From: Nesterenkonia natronophila
GTDB lineage: Bacteria; Actinomycetota; Actinomycetes; Actinomycetales; Micrococcaceae
Length of the DNA stretch: 64,000 nt
Assembly (NCBI RefSeq): GCF_003595215.1
Contig: NZ_QYZP01000003.1
Coordinates: 1-64,000, forward strand
Direction: 5' to 3'
The translations under genes and the position numbers were made by a program. Positions 8,098-17,021 of the stretch are shown in pieces (within the stretch, counting starts at the first letter, position 1; every line of letters begins with the position of its first letter). The notes beneath the pieces were generated by a model. The model did not search any database. It was given only the letters and a program-made list of their open reading frames with translations, and was not told the DNA's origin.

Positions 8098-9879
8098 GTG
8101 ACCGAACCTACACTGTTCGACGTCGGCACTGACGTCGGCTCACAGCTTCCACCTGCCTACCCGCACCGCGCTGCTCACGGCACCGCCGGAACGCTGCGTC
8201 AGTGGCAGCAAGAAGCACTCGACCTGTATATCCAGCGGCGGCCCAGGGATTTCATGGCCGTTGCCACCCCGGGTGCCGGAAAGACCACCTTCGCTCTGCG
8301 TGTGGCTAAACTTCTGGTGGAATCCGGAGAGGTCAACCGCATCTACTTGGTGGTGCCCACAGAGCACCTCAAACGGCAGTGGGCCGACGCCGCAGCACGG
8401 GTAGGCCTGGCCGTGGACCCGAACTTCAAGAACAGCGACGGCCGGCACGGTTCTCAGTTTCTGGGGGTGGCAGTGACCTATGCTCAGGTGGCCAATAAGC
8501 CTGCCCTGCACAGGAACAAGACGGAGGCCGCACGCACGCTGGTGATTTTCGATGAGATACACCACGCCGGTGATTCGCTGAGCTGGGGTGACGGTGTACG
8601 GGAGGCCTTCCACCCTGCCGTGCGCCGACTGGCGCTCACGGGCACACCCTTCCGCTCCGACACCTCACCGATTCCCTTCGTCACCTACGCTGAAGGACCC
8701 GACGGGGTGCCTCGGTCCCGGGCCGATTACTCCTACGGCTACGGCCCAGCGCTGAAGGATTTGGTGGTCCGGCCCGTGGTATTCATGGCGTACTCAGGGA
8801 ACATGCGATGGCGCACCGCCTCAGGGGAGGAGATGGAAGCTCAGCTCGGCGGAGCCGCTACCAAAGACATCACCCATCACGCTTGGCGGACCGCGCTCAA
8901 CCCAGAAGGGGAGTGGATCCCAGCGGTGCTGCGGGCGGCCCATCAGCGTCTGATGAAGGTGCGGGACCGCATCCACGACGCTGGCGGGCTGGTGATCGCC
9001 ACCGACCATGAGTCGGCGCGCGCCTACGCCGCGCAGCTGGATCAACTCACGGGGCAGGTGACCACCGTGGTGCTCTCTGATGAGAAGGAAGCTTCCCGCA
9101 AGATCGAACAGTTCAGTGAGGATCCGTCCAAGTACTGGATGGTCGCGGTCCGTATGGTTTCTGAGGGTGTGGACGTGCCCCGACTCTGCGTGGGCGTCTA
9201 TGCCACCTCCACCTCGACTCCGCTGTTCTTTGCCCAGGCGGTGGGTCGCTTTGTGCGGTTACGGAAGAAGGCAGAGGTAGCCAGTGTCTTCCTGCCCTCC
9301 GTTCCGGTGCTGACCGATCTGGCCAACGCCATGGAGGCCGAGCGTGACCACGCTTTGGCCGCCCCGGAGTCTGCGTACCCGGAGGACGGTGATATTCCGG
9401 AGGCCGACCTGTTGGAACAGGCAGAGAAGGAGGAGCGGGCCAGCGACGAACTCGCCAAGGGTGAGTTTGCCGCGTTGGGCTCCAGCGCCGCTTTCGACAG
9501 GGTGATGTTCGACGGCGAGGAGTACGGCCTCGGCGGGGCGATCGGCTCAGAGGATGAGATGGACTTTCTTGGCATCCCTGGACTGTTGGAGCCGGAGCAA
9601 GTATCCCAGCTGCTGCGTCGGCAACAGGCTGAACAGCTCAAACGCCGGCCGCAAAGCGCAGAGCCCGCTGGCGACGTCGTCGACCACCGGCAGCTCAAAG
9701 CACTGCGGAGTAAGCTCAACAAATCCGTCTCCGCATACTCCTCCAAGACAGGTATGCACCAGGGGAGCATCCACACCAAGCTCCGCGATAAGTGCGGGGG
9801 ACCACCGGTGGGTCAGGCCACGCAGACTCAACTGGAAGCCCGGCTGAAGCAGCTCCAACTCTGGTTCGTCAGCAAGTAG
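8098..9879 (+). CDS. Superfamily 2 DEAD/DEAH-box helicase
   Basis: 593 aa, GTG start. Helicase motifs in order: Q-like TLRQWQQEALD (about residue 35), Walker A ATPGAGKTT (about 57-65), DEIHHAGD (about 151), LTGTPFRSD (about 180), SEGVDVPRL and QAVGRFVRLRKK (about 380). This arrangement resembles the XPB/RadD-like branch of SF2 nucleic-acid translocases. The C-terminal 190 residues, rich in Glu and Gln, carry no motif I know. It is paired with the DUF3039 gene three bases upstream. A DNA-repair role is plausible but not shown by the sequence. Confidence 0.85.
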   Translation: MTEPTLFDVGTDVGSQLPPAYPHRAAHGTAGTLRQWQQEALDLYIQRRPRDFMAVATPGAGKTTFALRVAKLLVESGEVNRIYLVVPTEHLKRQWADAAARVGLAVDPNFKNSDGRHGSQFLGVAVTYAQVANKPALHRNKTEAARTLVIFDEIHHAGDSLSWGDGVREAFHPAVRRLALTGTPFRSDTSPIPFVTYAEGPDGVPRSRADYSYGYGPALKDLVVRPVVFMAYSGNMRWRTASGEEMEAQLGGAATKDITHHAWRTALNPEGEWIPAVLRAAHQRLMKVRDRIHDAGGLVIATDHESARAYAAQLDQLTGQVTTVVLSDEKEASRKIEQFSEDPSKYWMVAVRMVSEGVDVPRLCVGVYATSTSTPLFFAQAVGRFVRLRKKAEVASVFLPSVPVLTDLANAMEAERDHALAAPESAYPEDGDIPEADLLEQAEKEERASDELAKGEFAALGSSAAFDRVMFDGEEYGLGGAIGSEDEMDFLGIPGLLEPEQVSQLLRRQQAEQLKRRPQSAEPAGDVVDHRQLKALRSKLNKSVSAYSSKTGMHQGSIHTKLRDKCGGPPVGQATQTQLEARLKQLQLWFVSK

Positions 9880-9938
9880 CTTCAGCAGCGGAGGCACTCC
9901 AGGTGGCGGCGGGCGAACGCTCCCGAAGGGCCGAACCC

Positions 9939-10592
9939 TCAGACTGCCTGCAGCTCTTCGCGGGTGAGGAGCTCGATATCGGCGTCGCGGAACTCTTGGT
10001 AGGCCTCAGCGATCTTCTCCGGGCTCACACCGACGGTAAGATCGGTGAGGACGCGCACCGCGTAGTCATTCTCCGCGGCATCCAGCGCTGTGGCCCGCAC
10101 ACAGTGGTCTGTAGGGATGCCTACGATCACTACCGAATCGATCCCCCGCTCCTGCAGCCAGGAATCTAGGTCCGGGGCGTCCGGTGAAATCACATCCTCA
10201 GGCTCCACCTTGATGCCCTTTTCGCCCTCAAGGATGCCTACCCGTTCTGGGTCGCCCAGGCGGCTCTCGAAACCGGAGTAACCGTCGTCATAAAGGCCTT
10301 TGAGGAACCGAGCCTCCACGTAGTCAGTGTCCAAGTCCTCGTGCAGCTCCGCCCCCGGGGATCCGGCCAGGCAGTGCACCGGCCACGTGTGGTCGAAGTC
10401 GGGGTCCTTGGAGAAGTGCCCGCCTGGGTCCATGTGCCAGTCCTGTGTGGTCACCACAGCATCGAACTCAGCATGGTGGTCCTCGAGGAAGTCGCTGAGC
10501 TCAGCGGCGAGACGCGCACCGCCTTCGACCGCAAGTGCACCACCTTCGCAGAAATCGTGCTGAACATCCACGATGATCAGTGCTTGAGCCAT
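9939..10592 (-). CDS. pncA: Nicotinamidase / isochorismatase-family hydrolase
   Basis: 217 aa. It deamidates nicotinamide to nicotinate in NAD salvage. IIVDVQHDF provides the catalytic Asp9, DWHMDPGGHF the metal-binding Asp and His residues, and GIPTDHCVRATALDA the nucleophilic cysteine. The ATG at 10592 has GGAGGAGAG upstream. The gene is divergent from pncB, whose product consumes its nicotinate. Homologues also activate the drug pyrazinamide. Confidence 0.93.
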   Translation of the reverse strand: MAQALIIVDVQHDFCEGGALAVEGGARLAAELSDFLEDHHAEFDAVVTTQDWHMDPGGHFSKDPDFDHTWPVHCLAGSPGAELHEDLDTDYVEARFLKGLYDDGYSGFESRLGDPERVGILEGEKGIKVEPEDVISPDAPDLDSWLQERGIDSVVIVGIPTDHCVRATALDAAENDYAVRVLTDLTVGVSPEKIAEAYQEFRDADIELLTREELQAV

Positions 10593-10675
10593 GATCCTCT
10601 CCTCCGCAATGGGGCCGGCAGTGTAGTTGCTTCAACGGTACTACTCGTCCGGCCTCAGCGGTACAGCAGCGGGCA

Positions 10676-10687
10676 TAGGATTGAGCC
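10676..10687 (+). promoter_or_regulatory. -10 element for a leaderless pncB transcript
   Basis: TAGGAT (10676-10681), six bases, then the GTG start of pncB at 10688. There is no Shine-Dalgarno upstream of the GTG. Confidence 0.6.
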
Positions 10688-12010
10688 GTGACATTTTCCT
10701 CCGCACTACTGACCGACCAGTACGAGCTGACTATGCTGCAAGCTTCACTGCGTTCGGGAGCAGCTCATCGCACGTGCACCTTCGAGGTCTTCGCCCGCAG
10801 GCTGCCCCCCGGGCGCCGGTTCGGCGTGGTGGCCGGCACTGGGCGGCTCCTGGAGCGCCTGGAGGCATTTCGGTTCGGCCGCAACGAGTTGGACTTCCTT
10901 GCCCAGCGCGGAATAGGCGACGACGCCACACTCGACTTTCTCTCCCGCTACCGCTTCGGCGGCGACATCACCGGTTACGCCGAAGGTGAGGTGTATGTAC
11001 CTAACTCACCGGTGCTTCAGGTGACCAGCACCTTCGCCGAAGCCTGCCTGTTGGAAACATTCGTATTGTCGGTGCTCAACCACGACTCAGCAATAGCCTC
11101 GGCAGGGGCCCGCATGGTGATGGCTGCCGGGGGAGACCCGGATGCGGGTGGCCGACCCTGCGTGGAGATGGGTTCTCGCCGGACTCACGAGTTCGCGGCC
11201 ACCGCGGCTGCCCGTGCGGCCGCGGTGGTGGGCTTCGCCGCGACCTCCAATCTGGAGGCAGGCCGGAGCTGGGACGTTCCCACGTTGGGGACCGCTGCCC
11301 ACGCGTTCACCCTCCTGCACGACACTGAAGAGGAAGCGTTCGCCGCCCAGGTCGACACTTTTGGGCCTGGCACCACGCTGCTGGTGGATACCTATGACGT
11401 GGAAGCGGCCGTCCGCAAGGCGGTCGAGATCGCCGGACCCGCACTGGGTGCGGTCCGTCTCGACTCCGGTGACCTGGTGGTCCAAGCACACGAGGTCAGG
11501 AAGCTGTTGGACTCATTGGGCAACACGTCCACTCGGATCATCGTCTCCTCAGACCTCGACGAGTACGCCATTGCCGGTCTCGCCGCTGCGCCGGTGGACG
11601 CCTACGGGGTCGGCACGCGTTTGGTCACCGGATCCGGTGCGCCCACAGCCTCCATGGTGTACAAGCTGGTCCAGCGCCAGGACGGTACCGGTGCGCCGGT
11701 GCCGGTGGAGAAGGCCTCGCAGAATAAGGCCAGCGCGGGCGGTCGAAAGCAGGCGGTACGAGGTCTCGACCATGACGGTCGCGCGGAGGCGGAGATCGTC
11801 GCTGCGGAGACCACCGTGGTTGAAGCAGGATACACGGGTCGCGAACTGCAGATCCCTCTGGTCATAGGCGGCAGCGTCCAACCAGGCACCACCGGTCCTG
11901 AGGGAGTGCAGCACGCCGCTCAGCGGCATCGAGCCTCGGTGGAGGAGCTGCCGCCAGCAGCGCACCGGCTCTCCGAGGGTGAGCCGGTCATTCCCACGGT
12001 CTTTGTCTGA
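10688..12010 (+). CDS. pncB: Nicotinate phosphoribosyltransferase
   Basis: 440 aa, GTG start. It makes nicotinate mononucleotide from nicotinate and PRPP. LLTDQYELTMLQA near the N-terminus, EMGSRRTHE and FAATSNLEAG in the core and VRLDSGDL are family hallmarks. Together with the divergent pncA it gives a two-gene nicotinamide salvage branch. The next genes, clpS and a DUF2017 protein, follow in the same order as around pncB1-clpS in Mycobacterium tuberculosis. Confidence 0.95.
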   Translation: MTFSSALLTDQYELTMLQASLRSGAAHRTCTFEVFARRLPPGRRFGVVAGTGRLLERLEAFRFGRNELDFLAQRGIGDDATLDFLSRYRFGGDITGYAEGEVYVPNSPVLQVTSTFAEACLLETFVLSVLNHDSAIASAGARMVMAAGGDPDAGGRPCVEMGSRRTHEFAATAAARAAAVVGFAATSNLEAGRSWDVPTLGTAAHAFTLLHDTEEEAFAAQVDTFGPGTTLLVDTYDVEAAVRKAVEIAGPALGAVRLDSGDLVVQAHEVRKLLDSLGNTSTRIIVSSDLDEYAIAGLAAAPVDAYGVGTRLVTGSGAPTASMVYKLVQRQDGTGAPVPVEKASQNKASAGGRKQAVRGLDHDGRAEAEIVAAETTVVEAGYTGRELQIPLVIGGSVQPGTTGPEGVQHAAQRHRASVEELPPAAHRLSEGEPVIPTVFV

Positions 12011-12029
12011 TGCACTCTGTTCTGGTTCG

Positions 12030-12041
12030 TAGAATAGGTCT
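12030..12041 (+). promoter_or_regulatory. -10 element for a leaderless clpS transcript
   Basis: TAGAAT (12030-12035) is followed by six bases and the clpS ATG at 12042. Confidence 0.6.
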
Positions 12042-12347
12042 ATGATTTCTGCTGCAGGCTCGACGCTGACCCAGGCAGGCACTGACCTCGACCTGCACCG
12101 CAGCGTGCTGCACAGCCGTCCCTATCAGGTGGTGGTCTGGAATGATCCGGTCAATCTGATGTCATATGTGGCGTGGGTCTTCCGAAGCTACTTCGGCTAC
12201 TCCCGGGAGAAGGCACATCGGCTCATGCTCCAGGTCCACCGTGAGGGCCGATCAGTCGTGGCAGCCGGACCGCGGGAGAAGGCTGAACGGGATGTGACCG
12301 CCATGCATGGGTACGGACTGCAGGCTACCCTCGAGGAAGCGGAGTAG
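12042..12347 (+). CDS. clpS: ATP-dependent Clp protease adaptor ClpS
   Basis: 101 aa. ClpS binds N-degron substrates and hands them to ClpC/ClpA. VVVWNDPVNLMSYV is the conserved strand and substrate-pocket region, and the HREGRS and GLQATLEEA segments complete the fold. The N-terminal 25 residues are the usual flexible arm. It precedes the DUF2017 gene by six bases, a pairing conserved in actinobacteria. Confidence 0.94.
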   Translation: MISAAGSTLTQAGTDLDLHRSVLHSRPYQVVVWNDPVNLMSYVAWVFRSYFGYSREKAHRLMLQVHREGRSVVAAGPREKAERDVTAMHGYGLQATLEEAE

Positions 12348-12353
12348 GTCCGC

Positions 12354-12977
12354 ATGGCCCGTGCTTTCCGCGCCACCACCCGCGGCTATAGAGCTGACAT
12401 GGAAGCCCATGAGCGGCGGCTGCTGTCCCAACTCTGTGCCGATGTCATCTCCATGTTGGAGGCCCGTGGTGAGGCATGGAGCGACGACGCCGCAGCGCCG
12501 GATGACAGTTTCGCCCACTTCCGTCGAGAGCTGGCTGGACTGGGTGACGACCTGGAGGGAGAATCGGGGGGTGCTGGGCCGGAACCTCCGGAGGATGCGG
12601 CTCTGGCGCGTCTGCTGCCAGATGCCTCGGACGACCCGCAGGAGGCTGCGCAGTTCCGACGGCTCTCCGAGGCGTCGCTGCGTGAGTCGAAAATCGCTGA
12701 CCTGCGGGCAGCGCGCATGGCACTTGAGTCTGACCCGGTGGCGCTGTCCGAGGCGCAGGCCCCGGTGTTCGGGCGTGCACTCAATGATGTGCGCCTGACC
12801 CTCGCGGCACGTCTTGAGATCGAGGATGAGGAGGACGCCGAGCGGGTCCATCGGATGGCCGGAGGGGGTAAAGCGTCCACCACAGATGAGTTCATGGCCG
12901 AGCTCTACGGGTTCACCACTTGGCTGCAGGAGACGCTGTTCACGGCGATGCTCGATGTGATGCCGGACGATCAGTGA
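12354..12977 (+). CDS. DUF2017 family protein
   Basis: 207 aa, mostly acidic and helical, with no membrane segment. Its position directly after clpS, and the RLTLAARLEIEDEEDAE and FTTWLQETL patches, match the actinobacterial DUF2017 family (Rv1332-like). Biochemical function is unknown; the conserved link to clpS suggests a role in, or regulation by, Clp proteolysis (inference). Confidence 0.75.
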   Translation: MARAFRATTRGYRADMEAHERRLLSQLCADVISMLEARGEAWSDDAAAPDDSFAHFRRELAGLGDDLEGESGGAGPEPPEDAALARLLPDASDDPQEAAQFRRLSEASLRESKIADLRAARMALESDPVALSEAQAPVFGRALNDVRLTLAARLEIEDEEDAERVHRMAGGGKASTTDEFMAELYGFTTWLQETLFTAMLDVMPDDQ

Positions 12978-12995
12978 CGTTATGCTGAACGACAT

Positions 12996-13781
12996 ATGAA
13001 ACTGACCATCATTGGGTGCAGCGGCTCCTTCCCGGGACCGCATTCCTCTGCCAGCTGTTACCTGGTCAGCCAGGAGTATCAGGGCCGCACCTGGCGCATT
13101 GCTCTCGACCTCGGCAGCGGGGCTCTGGGGCCGCTGCAGCGGCACATTGCCCTTGAGGACCTGGATGCGGTGTGCCTGAGCCACCTGCATCCGGACCACT
13201 ACATGGATCTGACCGGTTTGCACATTGCGGTGAAGTGGCGCCCCGGCGGCTGGCCTGCAGCACGTATCCCGGTGCACGGCCCGGCCGGAACTGATGTGCG
13301 AATCGCAGCTGCGCATGGGATCGATCCCATCCCCGGGATGCACCCAGAGTTCGAATTCCATGACTGGACACCAGAGCGCCCGACGACAATCGGGCCCTTC
13401 ACCGTCACCCCGATCACCGTTCGGCACCCGGTGGAGGAGCCGTACGCTCTGCGCATTGAAGCCCCAGCAGAGCAAGGTGGCACGCGCGTGCTGACCTACT
13501 CGGGAGACACCGACAGCTGCCCGGGCCTGGTGGAGGCCGCCCGAGGATCCGATGTCTTTCTCTGCGAAGCGGCCTACCAGGACGGCCGCGACGACGAGAT
13601 CGAAGGCATCCACCTCAATGGGGACCGGGCAGGCGCCGCGGCAGCCGAAGCAGATGTAGGCCGGCTGCTGCTGACCCACCTGCCCGCGTGGACTGACGCC
13701 CAAGTGGTGCGGGAACACGCAGCCCGCCGCTACTCAGGAAACATTGCAGTGGCCGCCGACGGGGTCACCTATCAGATCTGA
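12996..13781 (+). CDS. Metallo-beta-lactamase-fold hydrolase, Rv1339-like cyclic-nucleotide phosphodiesterase candidate
   Basis: 261 aa. The N-terminus [15 protein letters not shown] and the metal motif HLHPDHYMD (about residues 64-72) place it in the RNase Z/PDE-like branch of the MBL fold. Further metal ligands fit [19 protein letters not shown] and THLPAW. Immediate linkage to rph and rdgB is the same as for M. tuberculosis Rv1339, reported as an atypical cAMP phosphodiesterase; that function is transferred by context. The ATG at 12996 follows TATGCT by nine bases. murI, which precedes this gene in mycobacteria, is absent here. Confidence 0.8.
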   Translation: MKLTIIGCSGSFPGPHSSASCYLVSQEYQGRTWRIALDLGSGALGPLQRHIALEDLDAVCLSHLHPDHYMDLTGLHIAVKWRPGGWPAARIPVHGPAGTDVRIAAAHGIDPIPGMHPEFEFHDWTPERPTTIGPFTVTPITVRHPVEEPYALRIEAPAEQGGTRVLTYSGDTDSCPGLVEAARGSDVFLCEAAYQDGRDDEIEGIHLNGDRAGAAAAEADVGRLLLTHLPAWTDAQVVREHAARRYSGNIAVAADGVTYQI

Positions 13782-13801
13782 AACATGCCACAGGAGGGTA
13801 T

Positions 13802-14542
13802 ATGACGAAGACGTTTGCGCGTGCTGATGGCCGCGCTGTGGACCAGCTCCGCGAAGTGACCATCACTCGTGAATGGTCAGCGCATGCGGAGGGAAGCGCG
13901 CTCATCGAGTTCGGAGACACCAAGGTGCTGTGCACCGCGAGCGTAGAGTCAGACCTCCCGCGCTGGCTCCGCGGGAAGGGCCGAGGGTGGGTCACCGCCG
14001 AATACGCCATGCTTCCGCGCGCGACCAACACCCGCAGCGCACGCGAATCGATCAAGGGCAAGGTCGGTGGGCGCACCCACGAGATCTCCCGGCTCATCGG
14101 GCGATCTCTGCGCGCAGTGGTGGACCTGGAGTCTTTGGGCGAAAACATCATCACCCTCGACTGCGACGTTCTACAGGCTGATGGCGGGACCCGCACCGCC
14201 TCAGTCACCGGGGCTTTCGTGGCGCTGGCCGACGCCATCGAGTGGGCTCGCGGCGAAGGCAAGATCCGCAAACGCGCAGAGGTGCTGCGCGACTCGGTGG
14301 CAGCAGTATCCGTCGGAGTGCTGCCCGACGGCACCGCAGTCCTCGACCTGCCCTACGGGGAGGACTCCACCGCCGGCACCGATATGAACGTTGTGGTCAC
14401 CGGCAGTGGCGAGTTCGTAGAAGTGCAGGGCACAGCCGAGGGCGCACCGTTCAACCGCGACCAGCTTAACGAACTGCTCGATCTGTCCCTGGCCGGCTGC
14501 GGGCGCCTGGCTGAACTTCAAAGGATGGCACTGGCCCAGTGA
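13802..14542 (+). CDS. rph: Ribonuclease PH
   Basis: 246 aa phosphorolytic 3'-5' exoribonuclease for tRNA 3' maturation. [31 protein letters not shown] and [19 protein letters not shown] are the standard signature stretches, the last carrying the phosphate and metal-binding residues. The ATG has ACAGGAGGG upstream. It overlaps rdgB by four bases (GTGA), so the pair is translationally coupled. Confidence 0.97.
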   Translation: MTKTFARADGRAVDQLREVTITREWSAHAEGSALIEFGDTKVLCTASVESDLPRWLRGKGRGWVTAEYAMLPRATNTRSARESIKGKVGGRTHEISRLIGRSLRAVVDLESLGENIITLDCDVLQADGGTRTASVTGAFVALADAIEWARGEGKIRKRAEVLRDSVAAVSVGVLPDGTAVLDLPYGEDSTAGTDMNVVVTGSGEFVEVQGTAEGAPFNRDQLNELLDLSLAGCGRLAELQRMALAQ

Positions 14543-15174
14543 GCGCACGGATTGTTCTCGCCACAACAAACCAGGGCAAGCTCCGTGAATTCAGAGCTCT
14601 GTTGGCTGCACAGCCACAGCTGCAGCAGCTGGACCTGGACAGCGTGGTCGTCGACTCAGCCGCTGCCGGCACCGCGGAAATCCCCGAGACCGGCGTGACG
14701 TTCCTCCAGAATTCGCTTCTGAAGGCCCGCGCCGTCGCTGCTCAGACCGGTCTGCCGGCAGTGGCCGATGACTCCGGGCTTGCTGTCGAGGTGTTGGGCG
14801 GCGCACCGGGGATCTTATCCGCCCGGTGGGCAGGGGCCCGGTCCAGCGATGTCAACAACCGCAGGCTGCTTTTGGAGCAGCTGGCAGACATTCCTGCGCA
14901 GCACCGGGCCGCGGCGTTTGTGTGCGCAGCCTCGTTGGTCATCCCGGGAGAGCAGGCTGGCGCGCCGGTGGAGTTCACGGCAGAAGGGCGGCTCGAAGGA
15001 ACCCTGCTGACCCAGGAGCGTGGGGAGGGAGGGTTCGGTTATGATCCGATCCTTCAGCCCATCGGCGAGACCCGCTCCTGTGCGGAGCTGACATTGCAGG
15101 AGAAGAACGCCATCTCTCACCGTGGTAAGGCGTTCTCAGCATTGGCGAGCCGTATTGTGGAGGTTCTGGGCTGA
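14539..15174 (+). CDS. rdgB: RdgB/HAM1 non-canonical purine NTP pyrophosphatase
   Basis: 211 aa. It hydrolyses (d)ITP and XTP to the monophosphates and so keeps damaged purines out of nucleic acids. Characteristic motifs are [39 protein letters not shown] and [14 protein letters not shown] start at 14539 inside the rph stop. The next gene begins on the base after its stop codon. Confidence 0.96.
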   Translation: MSARIVLATTNQGKLREFRALLAAQPQLQQLDLDSVVVDSAAAGTAEIPETGVTFLQNSLLKARAVAAQTGLPAVADDSGLAVEVLGGAPGILSARWAGARSSDVNNRRLLLEQLADIPAQHRAAAFVCAASLVIPGEQAGAPVEFTAEGRLEGTLLTQERGEGGFGYDPILQPIGETRSCAELTLQEKNAISHRGKAFSALASRIVEVLG

Positions 15175-16293
15175 ATGTCGCTGGCATCACTTGGTTCAAT
15201 ATCTGACTTGCGTCCACCACGTGTGAAGGGACTGAACTTCACAGCCGTGGACTTCGAGACAGCCAACGGTTTCCGCGGCTCGCCCTGCGCAATCGGAATG
15301 GTGCGCGTCCGGGACGGCAACGTGGACGAACTCTTCTTCAAACGCATGCGCCCGCCGGAAGGCTTCGACCGGTTCGATCCGCGGAATGTTCAGATCCACG
15401 GGATCACCGCTGAGCGGGTTGCTGAACAGCCGCGTTTCGGGGAGCTCTTTGAGAAAATCGTGGACTTCATCGGTTCCGATACCCTCATCGCTCATAACGC
15501 CGGTTTCGACATTGAAGTCTTCGAGTCGGCCCTGGAGGTCTCGGGCGTGGACTCGCCGGGGCTGCGCGCTCTGTGTTCGCTACGGCTGGCCCGGGCGGTC
15601 TACCGGCTGGACTCTCATGCACTGCCCCACTCGGCCGCCAAGGCCGGGTTCCATCTGAAGCACCATCACCACGCGCTGTGGGATGCCCGTGCGGCAGCGG
15701 CGATCGTCGTCGACATCGCCGAGCGGGAAAGGAAGAGACAGGTGCACCCGCTGTTCGCCGCCCATCAGATTGAACCCGAAGAGCTGGAGCCGTGGACGGG
15801 AGCGCGCGCTTATGAGTCTCGGGCCACCCGCCAAGTCCGCAGCTGCGCAGCGTTGCTTGATTCCCGCACGCCCGGGGTCACCGACGACATGCTCCCGGAC
15901 TTGATGCGCTGGCAGGACGAAGGTCGGAACCTGACCCCTAACGCCGACGCCGATCCCTCTCACCTGCTGTTCGGTCAACACATTGTCTTTAGCGGGAACC
16001 TCGCTGTTCCGCGCGGAGACGCCAAGGCGCTCGCAGCCGAGCACGGGGCCGCCACATCCTCAAAGGTCACCAGCGCCACCACACTCCTGGTCGTCGGCGA
16101 TGGTGTCAGCAGCGGGGATCTGGAGGCCGAAGACCGTGTGCCGCCCCTGCAGGCACGCAAGGTCAATGACGCGCTCAGCCGCCGCAGTAAGGGCCAGCAG
16201 ATCAGCATCATTACGGAGGACAGCTACCGGCAGATGCTTGGTGATGCCTGGCCGCTGCCGCAGACCTTCGCGGTCAGCGCTTCGGCAGAGTAA
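15175..16293 (+). CDS. DEDDh 3'-5' exonuclease with C-terminal BRCT domain
   Basis: 372 aa in two domains. Residues about 20-190 are an epsilon-like exonuclease with Exo I VDFETA, Exo II IAHNAGFDIEV and Exo III HHALWDARAAA. Residues about 265-340 form a BRCT domain (HIVFSGNLAVPRG, then TSATTLLVVGDG), as in DNA ligases. The fusion suggests a repair or replication-coupled exonuclease rather than the replicative epsilon subunit. The ATG at 15175 abuts the rdgB stop, so expression depends on the rph-rdgB message. The 3' end overlaps the convergent gene by 20 bases. Confidence 0.88.
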   Translation: MSLASLGSISDLRPPRVKGLNFTAVDFETANGFRGSPCAIGMVRVRDGNVDELFFKRMRPPEGFDRFDPRNVQIHGITAERVAEQPRFGELFEKIVDFIGSDTLIAHNAGFDIEVFESALEVSGVDSPGLRALCSLRLARAVYRLDSHALPHSAAKAGFHLKHHHHALWDARAAAAIVVDIAERERKRQVHPLFAAHQIEPEELEPWTGARAYESRATRQVRSCAALLDSRTPGVTDDMLPDLMRWQDEGRNLTPNADADPSHLLFGQHIVFSGNLAVPRGDAKALAAEHGAATSSKVTSATTLLVVGDGVSSGDLEAEDRVPPLQARKVNDALSRRSKGQQISIITEDSYRQMLGDAWPLPQTFAVSASAE

Positions 16294-16948
16294 CCTCCCG
16301 CCAGCGTCTGTCGAGATCCTCCACCACCACCTCGAGCAGCTCATGCCTGGGTCCAAGCGGCACTGGAGTTGGCGGGTGCGCCGCGCGGTGCCGAGCTTCG
16401 CGGATCAGTGCCGAGCTCCCATGGGTGAGGCAGATGGCCGTTTCCGCCCAATCCTGCTTCATCGGTGTCTCCACGTAGGGCAGGCAGCTGATGGGCAGAA
16501 TGCGCAGCAGGGCGGCGTCGTCATCAGCCTCAGGCTGGGGCGGCGCGCGGCGTGTGCCCATCTCTGCGGAACTCAGGCCGGAGAGCGACGTATGTGCGCT
16601 GCCGGGGATCAGTTCCACACCTGCCGTATCCACAATGAGGCGCAGGGCATGGGACGTGGGCCGCGGCGGCGGTTGCGGCGCCCCAGCCGGAAACGTTCCA
16701 GTGATGACGTGGTGCCAGCGAAGGGCGGCCAGCCACATGCTTGCCGCCGGATCGGCACCTGTTCCCTCGCGCGACCATTCGAGGACTTCCAACAGCCCGT
16801 CTCCCACACACAGAGCAAGCAGGGCCTCGGCGTGCACTGGTTCATCCGGTGGGGGAAGCAGGCTGAGCAGGCTCGGCCGGAAGGCGTCGATCAGGCGCAG
16901 GTCTGAAGAATGCGGTGGGGAGGTCACGAACGGCAAGAATACCGACAT
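16274..16948 (-). CDS. Shortened ADP-ribosylglycohydrolase-like protein
   Basis: 224 aa from the ATG at 16948; in-frame starts at 17023 and 17038 would run into divergent sbcD. The stretches GLLEVLEWSREGTGAD, MWLAALRWHH, LSSAEMGT and ICLTHG resemble the middle of actinobacterial ADP-ribosylglycohydrolases. The N-terminal metal-binding GDALG segment and the C-terminal DSD motif of that family are not present, so it is probably catalytically dead or has diverged in function. A decayed gene is possible, but the frame is intact over 674 bases. Assignment is tentative. Confidence 0.45.
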   Translation of the reverse strand: MSVFLPFVTSPPHSSDLRLIDAFRPSLLSLLPPPDEPVHAEALLALCVGDGLLEVLEWSREGTGADPAASMWLAALRWHHVITGTFPAGAPQPPPRPTSHALRLIVDTAGVELIPGSAHTSLSGLSSAEMGTRRAPPQPEADDDAALLRILPISCLPYVETPMKQDWAETAICLTHGSSALIREARHRAAHPPTPVPLGPRHELLEVVVEDLDRRWREVTLPKR

Positions 16949-17021
16949 TCGCGCGTTCGGCAGAGTTGATGTACGTGCTCCACCGTAGGGTGATGAGAGT
17001 GACGACCGAAGCGAGTGAATC

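Noticed and set aside
12252..13718. 488-codon open frame antisense to DUF2017 and the MBL gene
   Set aside because: Spans several confidently assigned genes and the gaps between them, with no domain or start signal.
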